Origin: Excoecaria cochinchinensis
Taxonomy: Eukaryota; Streptophyta; Magnoliopsida; Malpighiales; Euphorbiaceae
Assembly (NCBI GenBank): GCA_947683425.1
Contig: CANTUQ010000037.1
Location: 2,666,001-2,730,000 of the forward strand
Reading direction: 5' to 3'
DNA: 64,000 nt
In this document: positions 11,709-22,790 of the stretch, piece after piece
How positions within the stretch are numbered: the first letter of the stretch is position 1
How the letters are laid out: the number at the start of each line of letters is the position of its first letter
Position numbers and translations under genes: made by a program
The notes under the pieces: model-generated
Databases searched by the model: none
Seen by the model: only the letters and a program-made list of their open reading frames with translations
Told to the model about the DNA's origin: nothing

Positions 11709-12583
11709 AAGACCATCAAATTTAGGGTTTGCAGCTTAATTATTGTGTTTATTTTCATTTATATTATTTTTATGTTTTGTATGTAAAATATATTTTTAAT
11801 TATCCGTATTAAAGAAAATCACGTTTTTATGATAATTAATAATTTGGGGTTTTATTAATAAAATGGACCAATGTCTTATTTTAGCTAATAAAAACTCACT
11901 TTCAAATGGAGAACTAAGTTTTCTTAAAATGGGATACCTCATTCCGGTTTTCCTCAATCAATACCACAAAAATGGTTCTCCAATTTTTAAGTTAATAAAA
12001 AGGAACCAATGTTCCTAAAATTTAATGAATAACCCGATTTATGTATGTTGTATTTTAATTCTCTTTATGTGTTTATTTATTTATTTTTATTTATTTCTTT
12101 ATTCATTTGGGAGATTATTCTGTCCCATTTTTATTTCTATTATTTATTTTAGGGGATTGTTCTGTCTCATTTTTATTTTGTAATTTACTTATTTACCGCT
12201 TTATTTATCGCTTTTCTATGTGAATGGATGCGCTTTAAATTTATTGCATAAACGCGTGAGATGAGGGATAGAATTTTGATTTTTTAAAAACTCACTTATT
12301 AACTTAAGTCATTAATAAGAGTGAAGTTCCGAACACCTTCTTTGATTTAGACCAATAGAGGTTAGAGACCTTTCCTAGTTTCTTGTAAACTGGGTGGCGA
12401 CTCCAAAATACCTCAAAAGGTGCCTAAAGGCATTATGGGTCTAGATCCTCCTTTCCAATGTTCTATTGGAAAGGAGGCATCCAAGATGACTCATGATGCT
12501 CAAGATCAAAAAGACACGAACCAATCTCTCGAGCCCTAAAAGCGGGTTCAAAGAGGGCCTTGCTGGTTCCGGTGCGCGTCACA
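11709..12583 (+). repeat. 5' LTR of the TR-GAG-like element, second part
   Basis: Continues the LTR from the solo-LTR insertion point and matches 19697-20668. It ends CGTCACA at 12583, followed after one base by the primer site. Unlike the 3' LTR it has a single copy of the ~96-bp segment that is duplicated at 20350-20545. Confidence 0.88.
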
Positions 12584-12584
12584 G

Positions 12585-12602
12585 TGGTGACTCCGCTGGG
12601 GA
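12585..12602 (+). other. Primer-binding site, tRNA-Arg type
   Basis: TGGTGACTCCGCTGGGGA, one base after the LTR end, is complementary with one mismatch to the 3' end of plant tRNA-Arg(ACG) (as I recall it) including CCA. Ogre-type elements are known for tRNA-Arg primer sites. The two minus-strand copies in this window (23497-23514 and 26231-26248) carry close variants. Confidence 0.8.
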
Positions 12603-13503
12603 CGGTGATCGAAACTTTGCATCGAAAGTGACTTAAGTTAAAATTATAATTGAGTTAGTAAGGATCAAAAATTTCATTTCTAATCGAAATTGCATTGCAT
12701 ACATTAGAGCATTAGAGTTATGATAGTTGGTCCTTATTTTGCCCCAGTGCGTTCCTAAAACACGACCCTACTTTCACTCATTGTAGGGAAGTGTTCGGGA
12801 TAATCACCAGCCCAAGCCTTGTACCATCAAATGGTATATCAAATGGAGGCCCGATTGGTCGCTATGCTCGTCATGAGCTAGACCCGTTGGCAGGGACCAT
12901 GCTTGGGTAGACCTAAAGTAACACAACCTTTTGACCAAAATCCATGTAATGGCAATAGATACTTCCACTAGGTGAAATGTACCATAATATTGCGCTTGTT
13001 ATTTGAGCCGTCATATATTGAACAAAAACAATTAAATTAAATGGTCTTTCATCAAAGGTTTTCATGCCCCGGTGGGCCCATCTTAATTTAGTTGAATTGT
13101 TTAAATACATAATGGCCAAACACCCATACGTATGTACATTAGGCAAAAGTTGTCATGCTGTCAGTTTTTCACCATGCACTATTCGTGTCCAACGGGTTCC
13201 CTGTTAACCCTTGGATAAAGCCCATTTAGGAAAGAGACCGCACTACCCCGCATGTGGGAGAAATAAGGTTGGAAGGACCTATCTGTTTGCATGTGGTTAT
13301 GGATGCTGCACAGCATGCTTGTGCATCACATGTCATTCATGCATGTCAAATAAAAAAAAATAAAAACAAAGAACATACATTTTATTTTGTGTACATATCT
13401 TTTCGTCTGCATATTTTTCACATGTACATATCATCTTGCATGCATCACATTTTCACTCATCGAGGACCATCTGCATAACACGACCATGCACTGCATTTCA
13501 GTC
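12603..13503 (+). other. Untranslated leader of the TR-GAG-like element
   Basis: No credible gene. The stretch is homologous to the leaders at 22800-23496 and 25546-26230 on the opposite strand, sharing for example the segments around CCGTTGGCAGGGACCATGC and the gag-proximal CATGCATCA stretch. This shows that the plus and minus elements belong to one superfamily of repeats. Confidence 0.7.
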
Positions 13504-14925
13504 ATGCATCATTCTAACAATCTAATTTTTTCAGCCATCATAGATTCATCCAAGTGGATTAGAGGTCCTGACAATCGACTAGTGAGGACAGACTCGCCCT
13601 TTGGATTGCTAGAAGTAGTGCTTGGTTGGGATTCTGAGTCACTCTCAACGACTAATGAATCATCTTTGACGGCAGAAGAGACAGGGGCAAGTCGAACCGC
13701 TTGCTGGCGGGGAGGCTAACCTCACTGGAGCTACTGCCCGTCCACCCGTTAATGAAAATGAAGCTGCTGTGCCTGTTGAGCCAAGAAGGACAAGGGTCCC
13801 TAATCTCGATAAGGATTTTATGGTGGAAGATGAGGCCGAGGAGGTAGTAGCCCACCAAGTTGTGAGAGGTAGGGTACCCAAAGTGGAGGATGAGGCCCTG
13901 AGAGGGATGATACAGCAGATTGAGGCGATCACCCGTATGTTATCAGCTAGAAGAGGGATCAACCACGAGGACAGAGATTTGGGGGATGAAGAGCTACTGC
14001 CTCAAAAGTTTAAGATGCCTGAGTTGCCGAAGTTCGATGGTACTTCGGACCCATCTGTGCACATTAAGCAATACACCCTAGTGATGAAGGGCACAGGGCT
14101 GACTAAGAGGCAAAATGTGGAATATTTCTACCTCAGCTTGGTGGATCCGGCAGTAGACTGGTATCATGGGCTGGACAGGAGATCCAAAGAGGACTGGGAC
14201 CTTCTGACTGATGAATTCATAAGGCAGTATGACTACAACACTAGAATGGAGGTCACCCTGAAAGACCTTGAACTTTTACAGCAAAGGAGCAACGAGTCAT
14301 TCCATGAATATCTCACCAGGTGGAGGAACAGGGTAATGGAGATGAAGCGAAAGCCTGACACTGCTGACCAAATCAGGCTATTTATCAAGAACTCCTGTCC
14401 TTACTTGAGGGATTTGCTCAGTTTTAAGGGGCTCAGAGATTGGGAGTCGCTTAAAGACATTGCTGTAGAGGCTGAGGGGGCTTACCTGGCAAAGAAAGCA
14501 AACCAGAATAACTTTCCTGGGAAGAACTTTGGGAACTAGTCTGGATACAGGTTAGGTGGGGCTGGAAGCAGTAATAGAAATGGAAAGGCAGCCGAGGTAG
14601 CAGCTACAGAGGTAAGATAGGGTCAGAGGTGCTACTCTAACTTGGGCCGCTCTTTATCCTGGGTATTGGAGAGACTGATGAAGGAGGGTAAGCTACGACC
14701 TTTAACGCCTAGGCCAGCTAGGGATCAGGGACAGCCAGGATATAGAGATGACCAGTACTGCGCCTATCATCAGCACACTGGACACCTAATGGATTACTGC
14801 TGAACTCTGAGGAATAAGGTCCAGGATCTCATTGACACCAAACAAATCACTGATCCCGAGAAAAGAGAGAAGAAGAAGAAGACAGGTTATAATGTCGTCC
14901 CTCCACCAAATATGTGATCGAGCCT
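13504..14925 (+). pseudogene. gag of the Ogre/Tat-like element, broken
   Basis: The frame starts at MHHSNN (13504), runs to 13719, then shifts frame and continues as a 256-codon open segment at 13769-14539. Conserved gag landmarks are FDGTSDPSVHIKQY (~residue 90 of that segment), the WYHGLD region and FHEYLTRWRNRV. After an in-frame TAG at 14537 the reading continues through a charged linker to a zinc-knuckle-like motif, YCAYHQHTGHLMDYC (~14756-14800), of the Cys-X-X-His type seen in Tat/Ogre gags. A stop follows and then a Lys-rich tail. Gag forms the virus-like particle of the retrotransposon in the cytoplasm. With a frameshift and several stops this copy cannot make the full protein. Confidence 0.82.
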
Positions 14926-15039
14926 GGTCCACCTGAGTGGCACATTTTGCAAGAGCAACATCGAGATACTGTGTTTTTTTGTAAATGCTTCTTTATTTTA
15001 AGAACTCCTTGTGACAATTTGGTTATTTTAATATGATGA

Positions 15040-15457
15040 ACGATTTTTGCGTATTTGTATGGCGTTTCTGATGATTTTATTTCTTATGATCACGATACAT
15101 TGATTTATTTTTGACATTAACCTAACTAATACGACTGCATTTAATCTCGAAACTTTGGGGAATCCAAACAAAATCTTGATAGTATCTGGTATAACTCCTG
15201 AAGAGAGAATAATTTTAAAAGATAATGATAAAATTAAAAAAAAAATAAGAAAAAAAAGAGCCTTTGCCTCGACCTGGTATGATATGCTGAAAATTGACAA
15301 AAGGACATTATTGAGACAGTGTTGCTTTTGCATATACCAATCTGACGACAAACAGAATTTTGAAAACCATTCCTTTGCATCCACAACATCTGAGTTGCAT
15401 ATGGTGCTGCCAAATAGGATCAAATTCCGAGAGCTCCATCAGAAGTTGGACGAATAA
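15040..15457 (+). pseudogene. Remnant of the gag-pol linker, pol otherwise deleted
   Basis: The stretch reads FNLETLGNPNKILIVSGI and corresponds to the linker just before reverse transcriptase in the minus-strand element (20880-21200, where the same block reads FNLETL...NPKKILIASNI). Right after a Lys-rich KKKIRKKR run the similarity to pol ends, and no YVDD, RNase H or integrase motif follows. The pol genes have been lost by deletion or were never carried by this subfamily. Confidence 0.6.
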
Positions 15458-16884
15458 AACTCAAGATCTTCGTGAGAAATATCCAATTCAATAGTATGAC
15501 CCTTTCCTCCCAATCATTTGAAATATGTATCCCAAAACCAATTACCCATCTGGGACCCTTATAGCCAAACTTGGGAGGATAGCTCGTTACCCTTTCGAAA
15601 AAAAAGCAAAAAAAAAAAGAAAAGTAAAAAAAAGAAGCAAAAAGAAAAAAAAAAAAGAAAAATAATACAAAACCACAATTTTGCCTCCAAATTATTTGAG
15701 CCTAACTTGTCACCTAATCTCAACCATTGAAAATCACTTCAAAAATTGAACCACCAAAGCCGACGAAAGTAAGGTGTGGGGTTTTACATTCAAGTCCCAA
15801 ATAAGAAACCCGTCATCTCGGCCAGTTTATACAAGGGTCGAGAATAAGACTTTAATGCTAAAAAGAACCACTCTCAAGAAGTAGCCTTCTCTGTTAGCGA
15901 AGATGAAGGCAAATTCAATCAACACCGACGGATTGAAGGAGGGTTCATGGCAAAGGCTAAAAAGAACAAAAAAAAGAAAAAAAATAAAAGGAGAGAAAAT
16001 ATTCAATCATGAAAACCCGAGAAGGCTGATTGATAACAGGAGTTTGATACTTTCAGGATCTATTCCGAGATTAGATGAGGTCTCATATTTTTTTGAGTTA
16101 ATGCCAAATAGCGATCATGTGTTATGAAATCAAATTGAAATGTATACATCTATGCAAATATATTGATGTAAACAGAGCAGTTCATCTTGCACACTCAATG
16201 CTGTCTGGGTCCGGTGTAAAATCAGCGCATTGGTACTATTTTCCCTCCGGTGCTCTATCCACTCAAGCATTTCAGTCAACTCATCTTGTTAAAAAAAAAA
16301 GCCGTTAGAGATGAAAACTGTGACTGGCACTCTAAGCAAAAGTTAGGCCAAAGGGCAAGGTAAAAACCTGGGAATAGGCAATCTGTCCTATAAAAAAATA
16401 AAATGAATAAAAGCCGCTGGATTGGGTTCCAGGCAAAAAATAAGGCACGAGGTTATGTGAAAATCCGAAAGGACGCATTTCCCGCTAAGAAAAGCTAGTG
16501 TGGAAATTTACAAGGGACGCACTACCTTAAAAGAATGGCTACAGGTATCAGAGGAGAACCTCGTAATCCCCAAAAGCACGAAATTCAAAAGCAATTCCAA
16601 AGGGCACCGATCCTATTGCAAATTGTGACCAAACCGACTGTCGTATCCAAATCCACTCAGATGAATTCTTATCCTGTATTTCTGCATAACTCATGCATTT
16701 CACTTACATGCTCACCAATTTTTCCTGCATATTCGGTTTTCCAATTTTGCAGTAAGAAAGATCCGATACGGACACCGACAAAAGCCGAGTGACGACATCA
16801 ATCCAAACATCAAATCCAAACATCAAATCTAAACAATCAACCAAAGACCTCCCAGGGGGTAATCAACCAAAGGGCTCATAGATA
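15458..16884 (+). other. Noncoding 3' region of the TR-GAG-like element
   Basis: Contains poly-A/AG-rich stretches (15600-15665, 15960-15990) and segments such as AAAAGCCGCTGGATTGGG and AAATCCGAAAGGACGCATTT, which resemble the untranslated 3' region commonly seen in plant Tat-type elements. No gene could be supported. Confidence 0.55.
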
Positions 16885-16890
16885 GCACCA

Positions 16891-17645
16891 CTTCAGAAGA
16901 GTTTGCACAAAAGCAGTACTACCATTCTACGGAAGGTTTGCACGACCACGGTACTACTACTTCGAATTTCAGAAGAGTTTGCATGATGGCGGCACTACCA
17001 TTCTACGAAAGGTTTGCACGATCACGGTACTACTGCTTCGAACTTCAGAAGAGTTTGCACGATAGCGGCACTACCATCCTACAGGAGGTTAGCACGACCA
17101 CGGTACTACTACTTTGAATTTCAGAAGAGTTTGCACGATGGCGGCACTACCATTCTACGGAAGGTTTGCACGACCACGGTACTACTGCTTCGAACTTCAG
17201 AAGAGTTTGCACGATGGCGGCACTACCATTCTACAGAAAGTTTGCACGACCACGGTACTACTGCTTCAAACTGCAGAAGAGTTTGCACGATGGCGGCACT
17301 ACCATTCTATGGAAGGTTTATACGACCACGGTACTACTGCTTCGAACTGCAGAAGAGTTTGCACGATGGCGGCACTACCATTCTACGGAAGGTTTATACG
17401 ACCACAGTACTACTGCTTCGAACTTCAGAAGAGTTTGCACGATGGCGGCACTACCATTCTACGGAAGGTTTGCACGACCACGGTACTACTGCTTCAAATC
17501 TCAGAAGAGTTTGCACGATGGCGGCACTACCATTCCACGGAAGGTTTGCACGACCACGGTACTACCACTCCAGAAAGGTTTGCACGATGACAGCACTACC
17601 GCTCCACGGAGGGTTTGCACGATCACGGCACTACCGCATCAACAA
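16891..17645 (+). repeat. 76-bp tandem array, ~10 copies, each a dimer of 38-bp half units
   Basis: The anchor TCAGAAGAGTTTGCACGAT (or its one-base variants) occurs at 16893, 16969, 17045, 17121, 17197 and 17273, each exactly 76 bases apart, and continues to ~17640 with more divergent last copies. Each unit splits into two related 38-mers (GAGTTTGCACGATGGCGGC... and AGGTTTGCACGACCACGGT...). The array lies between the coding remnants and the 3' LTR, a position where Ogre/Tat elements are known to carry variable tandem repeats. All three forward frames stay open across most of it because 76 is not a multiple of 3; I do not regard these as genes. Confidence 0.93.
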
Positions 17646-17780
17646 AGCATAACACACCGACAACATGGCGACAACCACCACAATAACAGCATCACCCAGC
17701 TCAAGAAGACAGCGGCCTCAGGTACGTGTCTCTTCTTTTTTTCTTTGAGTTTTGGCTCACCTAGGCACCCAGGCACTACG

Positions 17781-17801
17781 TTCCCCAAAACTGGGGGCAA
17801 C
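17781..17801 (+). other. Polypurine-tract region before the 3' LTR
   Basis: AAAACTGGGGGCAAC runs directly into the LTR start TGTAGACACC at 17802. The purine tract is short and interrupted by CT, but its position is as expected for plus-strand priming. Confidence 0.6.
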
Positions 17802-19405
17802 TGTAGACACCGGATCCTGAGGCGGCTCAGAACGAAGTTACTCGATGATGAAAATGATGCCCGTTCACGGGCAAATGGATAAATGGAAGTGATGGTTTCC
17901 TCGAAAAAATATTTTTCATTTTACTTTATTTAAAAAAAAGGGGGGGATGATTTGAGTTTTGGGGGCCTGTGGGTGAAGCCCATCTCACCCATGTGAGATG
18001 GAGCCTCATGTTGGTGATGCCCATCTCATTTGGGTGAGATGCTGCCTCACCACGTGAGGCCCAGCTCACAAGTGAGGAGCTCTTCTCACCTGCTGCCTCG
18101 CGTGTGCTCCTCTTGAGCACGTTTTTCTTCTGTTTTTCAGGGAGGTTTGGTTGGAAAGTATGGCTTTACTTGGGATTTGGTAGGAAAAACAACGAATCCT
18201 GTCAAATAGCATTTAAAGAGTTGGAAAAAAAGGAGAGAAGGAGGAATTATTAGAGAGAGGAACGAAAAAAAAGGACAAAAGAAAAAACACAGAAAACTTT
18301 GAGAGGAAGAAAACAATTCTAGTTTCTCAAAAGGCATTCTCAGATTGTTTCTTAAGCTCAGGAAATCAATTCTTGAGTGGGAGATTCAATCACCTTTTAT
18401 TTTTATTTTTGACGTAAACTTTCACCAAAGAGTTTTAGAGTCTCTGTTTTAACTTCAGTTTCAAGAAAATCAACAAGGAAACTAGAACCTTTCATTTGCA
18501 TATCAACGATCAATATCTGAGGGTAAATACTTACTAGCCACCTCTTTTCCTTTACTTTCTTTCTTTCTACTTCTTCTTTCCTTCTTTCTCTTTACTTCTT
18601 TTCTTTGTTTTGTTGAACCAGTAAGTTCTGTTCTCTGTATATTTTGTATATATTGTATATATTATTGCTTGATTTTATTAACCTGTAGATTGTGTGTTTG
18701 TGGTTATCATGAATATATTAGCATGTTAGTTGTAGTATCTTGCATGTTTTGATCTTTTTTTGGCATATCTGATAGCCTGTTCTTCCTCCTCTGTTCACCT
18801 CTGTTTTTTCGTTTCTTTGAGTCAGTGATTTCGTTTTGCTTGAATTTTGATTCCCGATCGGATTTCGTTCTTGTTTTTGCTTAGATTGTGGTTTGCCCGA
18901 TCAGATTTTGTGTTTCTCGGTCAGATGGCGTCGTGTTCCCCCGTGACCGATCGGATTTTGCATCATTTTTTTGATCGAAATCGCTGCGTATCGCACAACT
19001 CATGTGAGGCGTTCACGAGTCGTGAATGTATTGCATGTCTTGTGTAGCGCATTCACGAGTCGTGAATGAACTTCACGACTCATGAAGAGCACTCACGAGT
19101 CGTGAGTGCACTTCACGACTCGTGAATGCTCTCAGTGGTTATCATTTTCACATCTTTACATTTCCATTTCAATTTGTATTTCCATCATTTTGGGCCATCT
19201 TTTGTCATTTAGTCTAGCTATTCTTCACGTGATTCTCTGCTTTATTTACTTTAAGTTTTCATCACTTTTAGCTATTTTGTCTTCTTTTGAGTTATTATTT
19301 CATTTTATTCCATTTTATTATCTTAGCTTAACCTAATTAATATTAATATTTTATATTAATATATTTTCAAATGTTACTATCATTATTATTTTATCAATAT
19401 ATCTC

Positions 19406-19440
<35 letters not shown>

Positions 19441-20668
19441 GTGCTAGCATGATTTATTTTTAATCTATCTCACATGTAAATTGCTTGTATATTAAATTGA
19501 CATGTCTAATTTAACCTATTTTATCTCATACACATTTGTTAATTATTTTTGCACGTTCTCTAGCTTTATATTTATTTGATTAATTTTTCGAATTATTACT
19601 AATATTTTTAATGTCATTTTTTTGTTGTTTTGTTGTTTTGAAAATTATTTATTTTCGCGAGTTGCATTCGTGCTCGGGTCGGAGGACCGGAAAGTTAAAG
19701 ACGATAAAATTTAGGGTTTGCAGCTTAATTGTTGTGTTTATTTTCATTTATATTATTTTTATGTTTTGTATGTAAAATATATTTTTAATTATCCCTATTA
19801 AAGAAAATTACGTTTTTATAATAATTAATAATTTGAGATTTTATTAATAAAATGGACCAATGTCCTATTTTAGCTAATAAAAACTCACTTTCAAATGGAG
19901 AATTAAGTTTTCTTAAAATGAGATCACTCATCCCGGTTTTCCTCAATCAATACCCCAAAAATGGTTCTCCAATTTTTTAAGTTAATAAAAAGGAACCAAT
20001 ATTCTTAAAATTTAATGAATAATCCGATTTATGTATGTTGTATTTTAATTCTTTTTATGCGTTTATTTATTTATTTTTATTTATTTCTTTATTCATTTGG
20101 GGGATTGTTCTGTCCCATTTTTATTTCTATTATTTATTTTGGAGATTGTTTTGTCCCATTTTTATTTTGTAATTTACTTATTTACCGCTTTATTTATCGC
20201 TTTTCTATGTGAATGGATGCGCTTAAATTTATTGCATAAACACGTGAGATGAGGGATGTAATTTTGATTTCTTAAAAACTCACTTATTAACCTAAGTCAT
20301 TAATAAAAGTGAAGTTCCGAACACCTTCTCTGGTTTAGACCAATAGAGGTTAGAAACCTTTCTTAGTTTCTTGTAAATTGGGTGGCAACTCTAAAATACC
20401 TCAAAAGGTGCCTAAAGGCATTATGGGTCTAGATCCTCCTTTCCAATTAGAAACCTTTCCTAGTTTCTTGTAAACTGGGTGGCAACTCTAAAATACCTCA
20501 AAAGGTGCCTAAGGGCATTATGGGTCTAGATCCTCCTTTCCAATATTCTATTGGAAAGGAGGCATCCAAGATGACTCATGATGCCCAAGATCAAAAAGAC
20601 GTGAACCAATCTCTCGAGCCCTAAAAGTGGGTTCAAAGAGGGCCATGCTGGTTCTGGCGCATATCACA
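17802..20668 (+). repeat. 3' LTR of the TR-GAG-like element (2867 bp)
   Basis: It starts TGTAGACACC and ends CATATCACA, directly abutting reverse-transcriptase coding sequence of a minus-strand element. It is uninterrupted and shows what the 5' LTR looked like before the solo-LTR/CACTA insertion. It carries the hairpin array (17981-18083), palindrome array (~18990-19130), an ATT microsatellite (~19407-19440) and a private ~96-bp tandem duplication near its end. Confidence 0.9.
20350..20545 (+). repeat. ~96-bp tandem duplication private to the 3' LTR
   Basis: The segment from GAAACCTTTCTTAGTTTCTTG to GATCCTCCTTTCCAA is present twice in a row (about 20352-20447 and 20450-20543) and once at the equivalent place in the 5' LTR (~12370-12465). 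It must have arisen after integration. Confidence 0.88.
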
Positions 20669-20880
20669 ATTGACCAACCAAGTCGGGTGTTGAGTTTCGA
20701 TAAGAAATTTGGCCTCATTTCTGCTTGTGGATCTCTCTTTATAACTTTTTCTGCCCATTCTGGCCTGAGTCTTTTGAATTTTTGCTTAATTGGTCCATGA
20801 TTGGGATTTGTTGGCATAGCGTGTTTGGCGACTTCACGATCATCTCCCGGCATGTCTTCATAGGTCCAGGCAAAGACTTT
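20669..20880 (-). pseudogene. Start of pol (reverse transcriptase N-terminus) cut by the plus-strand element
   Basis: Read from 20870 down: FAWTYEDMPG, then NPNHGPIKQKFKRLRPEW, the conserved linker before Ty3/gypsy reverse transcriptase, then a slightly frame-shifted stretch ending in codons for PTWLVN at the LTR border. This is the conserved YP-W-L-N motif at the beginning of the polymerase fingers. The remaining RT, RNase H and integrase must lie beyond the left end of the window if they survive. Confidence 0.8.
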
Positions 20881-22790
20881 TTTATACTTTTTTTTTCTTT
20901 TTTTTTATTCTCTCAAATTTTAATCTCCTTTCAGGAGTTATATTAGATGCTATCAAGATTTTCTTTGGGTTTTACAAAGTTTCGAGATTAAATGGAACAT
21001 CATCCGTTGAATTAATGTCAAATATGAATGGGTCATCATTATGCATAGTGAAATCACGAGAAATATCACACAAATAAGCAAAACCATTAATTTCACATAA
21101 TAAAAGCTAGAATTAAAAATGTCATTATCAAATAGTTCTAGAACAAAAAGAACATCTAAATAGCTATCTTCTTCGTGTTTCCTCTAACATAGATGTTGTG
21201 GCCGATGGTTCATTATCATCCTCGGGAGCCATCTTCCCCACCTCTCAGCTCCTCATCAATAAGTTATTGAACTTTTCTCCTCAGAGTTTGGCACCTATTA
21301 GCCTCGTGCCCAATATGCTGATGATATGCGCAGTACTGATCCGCTCGATGATCGGGTCGTCCCTGGCTTCTAGCAGGTTTGGATGGCATTGGCTGTAATT
21401 TCCCCTTGTTAACGAAATGAGCGAGGTGCTTAGACAAATGCTTTTTTAATATGGCATAGCAGCTTTGAGTCGTTCCAAAGGTTGAAGCCCTTGTGGCCCC
21501 AAAACTTTTCCCACTACCACCCACGAGACTTGAGCTCCCATGATTACCCCTTCGGCATTCAGGATTCGTGATTTGCTTATTATCGATCAGATCCTGAATC
21601 TCATGCCTCAGCCTCATATAATTATCCGTCACATGCCCAGTGTGCCGGTGGTATGCACAATACTCATTCTCCTTATGCCCAGGCTGCCCCTAGGTTATAG
21701 TCGGCCTAGGTGCCAAGGGTTTTAACTTTCCCTCTTTTTTAAGCTTCTTCAAAACCCATGACAGGGGTCAGCCTAGGTTCAAAGAGTACCTTTAGCTTGC
21801 CCCCTGATTGCTATAAACCTCCCTAGCATAGGCTTTACTGCTCACTCTCTTAGCCACGAATTCACTCTCAGCCTCTATGGTGATATCCTTGAAGAATTCC
21901 TAATCCTTGAGACCTTTTAAGGTTTTGCAACCGTCTATTGGGTATCTGGTGTGCTGATGATGACTCAGTTGCCCGATCTCTAGTTGGCCTGGCCGACCCT
22001 AGTCACGAGTTCTCCTCCAATGTTTGAGGCAAAGATCTGTCTATGCTAAAATAATATATCTGGGCTGTTCTAGTCGCTGATACTTCTTCCCTCCCCCAAG
22101 TGCCAACATAGCTGTCGCACCTATACAGTTGGCTTCTTATTTTTAAGTTCATAGCGACTTTCTTGTGAGCAACCATGGTAGTTGCAAGCTTGGACTTTAA
22201 AATTTCTTCTTCGAGGACGTCCATCCTTCTTTTCAGGCCTCTTATCGCTGCCAGAAACCCATCCTCTGAAACCTGCCCCTTGCCTTTTCATCTAAATGAT
22301 GGAGCAAAAGGTGACTCTCCTCTAGACTCAGTAAGTGGTAGGTATACTTCCTTAGTTGGATCATGCTCTTTTTGTGGCATGGTAGGAGCAGTAGGCTGTT
22401 GGTCGGTGGGTGGCGTCATCGCAGGAGCAACTGGTGGCCACCCAGCAGGCTGTGTCATTACGGCAGTCAAATTCCCCATCATAGTCATCATTTTACTTTC
22501 AAACTCCTCTAGTCTCCTGCCCACTTCCTCAGCAATCAATGTGCGGGTCACCACCATCTCTCTCGAAAGATCAGCCATACTAAATTCTACTGAAAGGTCT
22601 GAAGATAAAGTCTCACTGCCCTTTGAAAGTGAACCTAAACCCCAAACTGATACCTTTCCTAGCGACTCTAAGATAGGATTTCTGGTCAGCCGTCCACTGG
22701 GATCCCTAGACCACCCAGACGAATCTATAATGGTTGTATAGCTTACTTTGTTAGAGTGATACATGAATGACGTGTATGATGCATGATCGT
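20881..22790 (-). pseudogene. gag and gag-pol linker of the minus-strand element, with duplicated zinc-knuckle segment
   Basis: Gag begins near MYHSNKVSYTTIIDSSGW (~22765) and stays open to 22288, with a probable coiled segment (SREMVVTRTLIAEEVGRRL) and a Pro-rich stretch. The central conserved gag core present in the plus element (FDGTSDP region) is missing, so a deletion has removed it between ~22000 and ~21800. Two zinc-knuckle-like blocks follow: CAYHRHTGHVTDNY (~21655-21610) and YCAYHQHIGHEANRC (~21335-21290), each preceded by a related KKL-KKEGKLKPL / VNKGKLQPM segment. The linker to pol (20880-21200) has several stops. This copy is nonfunctional. Confidence 0.72.

Larger units (their letters stand above)
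1..20668 (+). mobile_element. Non-autonomous Ogre/Tat-like LTR retrotransposon (TR-GAG-like), left edge cut by window
   Basis: The two LTRs are recognisable by alignment of 1-1810 plus 11709-12583 with 17802-20668. The 3' LTR starts TGTAGACACC directly after a purine-rich tract and ends in CA at 20668; the first ~17 bases of the 5' LTR lie outside the window. Between them are a tRNA-Arg-type primer site, a long leader, a broken gag, a short linker homologous to the start of pol, then noncoding DNA and a 76-bp tandem array. No reverse transcriptase, RNase H or integrase is left, so the element can only have moved with help in trans. Long LTRs, the tRNA-Arg primer and the gag zinc-knuckle type fit the Ogre/Tat branch of Ty3/gypsy; lineage is inferred from motifs, not from a tree. 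The 5' LTR is interrupted by a solo LTR that carries a CACTA transposon. Confidence 0.85.

Noticed and set aside
13254..13719. Upstream frames with His/Cys-rich sequence before gag
   Set aside because: Only the part from MHHSNN at 13504 is shared with the other gag copies; the upstream part is leader sequence.
16891..17645. CRISPR-like array
   Set aside because: Units are contiguous without unique spacers and lie in a plant retrotransposon.
17014..17882. Three overlapping forward open frames of 158-238 codons with Cys/Tyr/His-rich repeats
   Set aside because: They are the three frames of one 76-bp tandem array and share a rotating repeat; no start context, no conserved domain, no codon bias.
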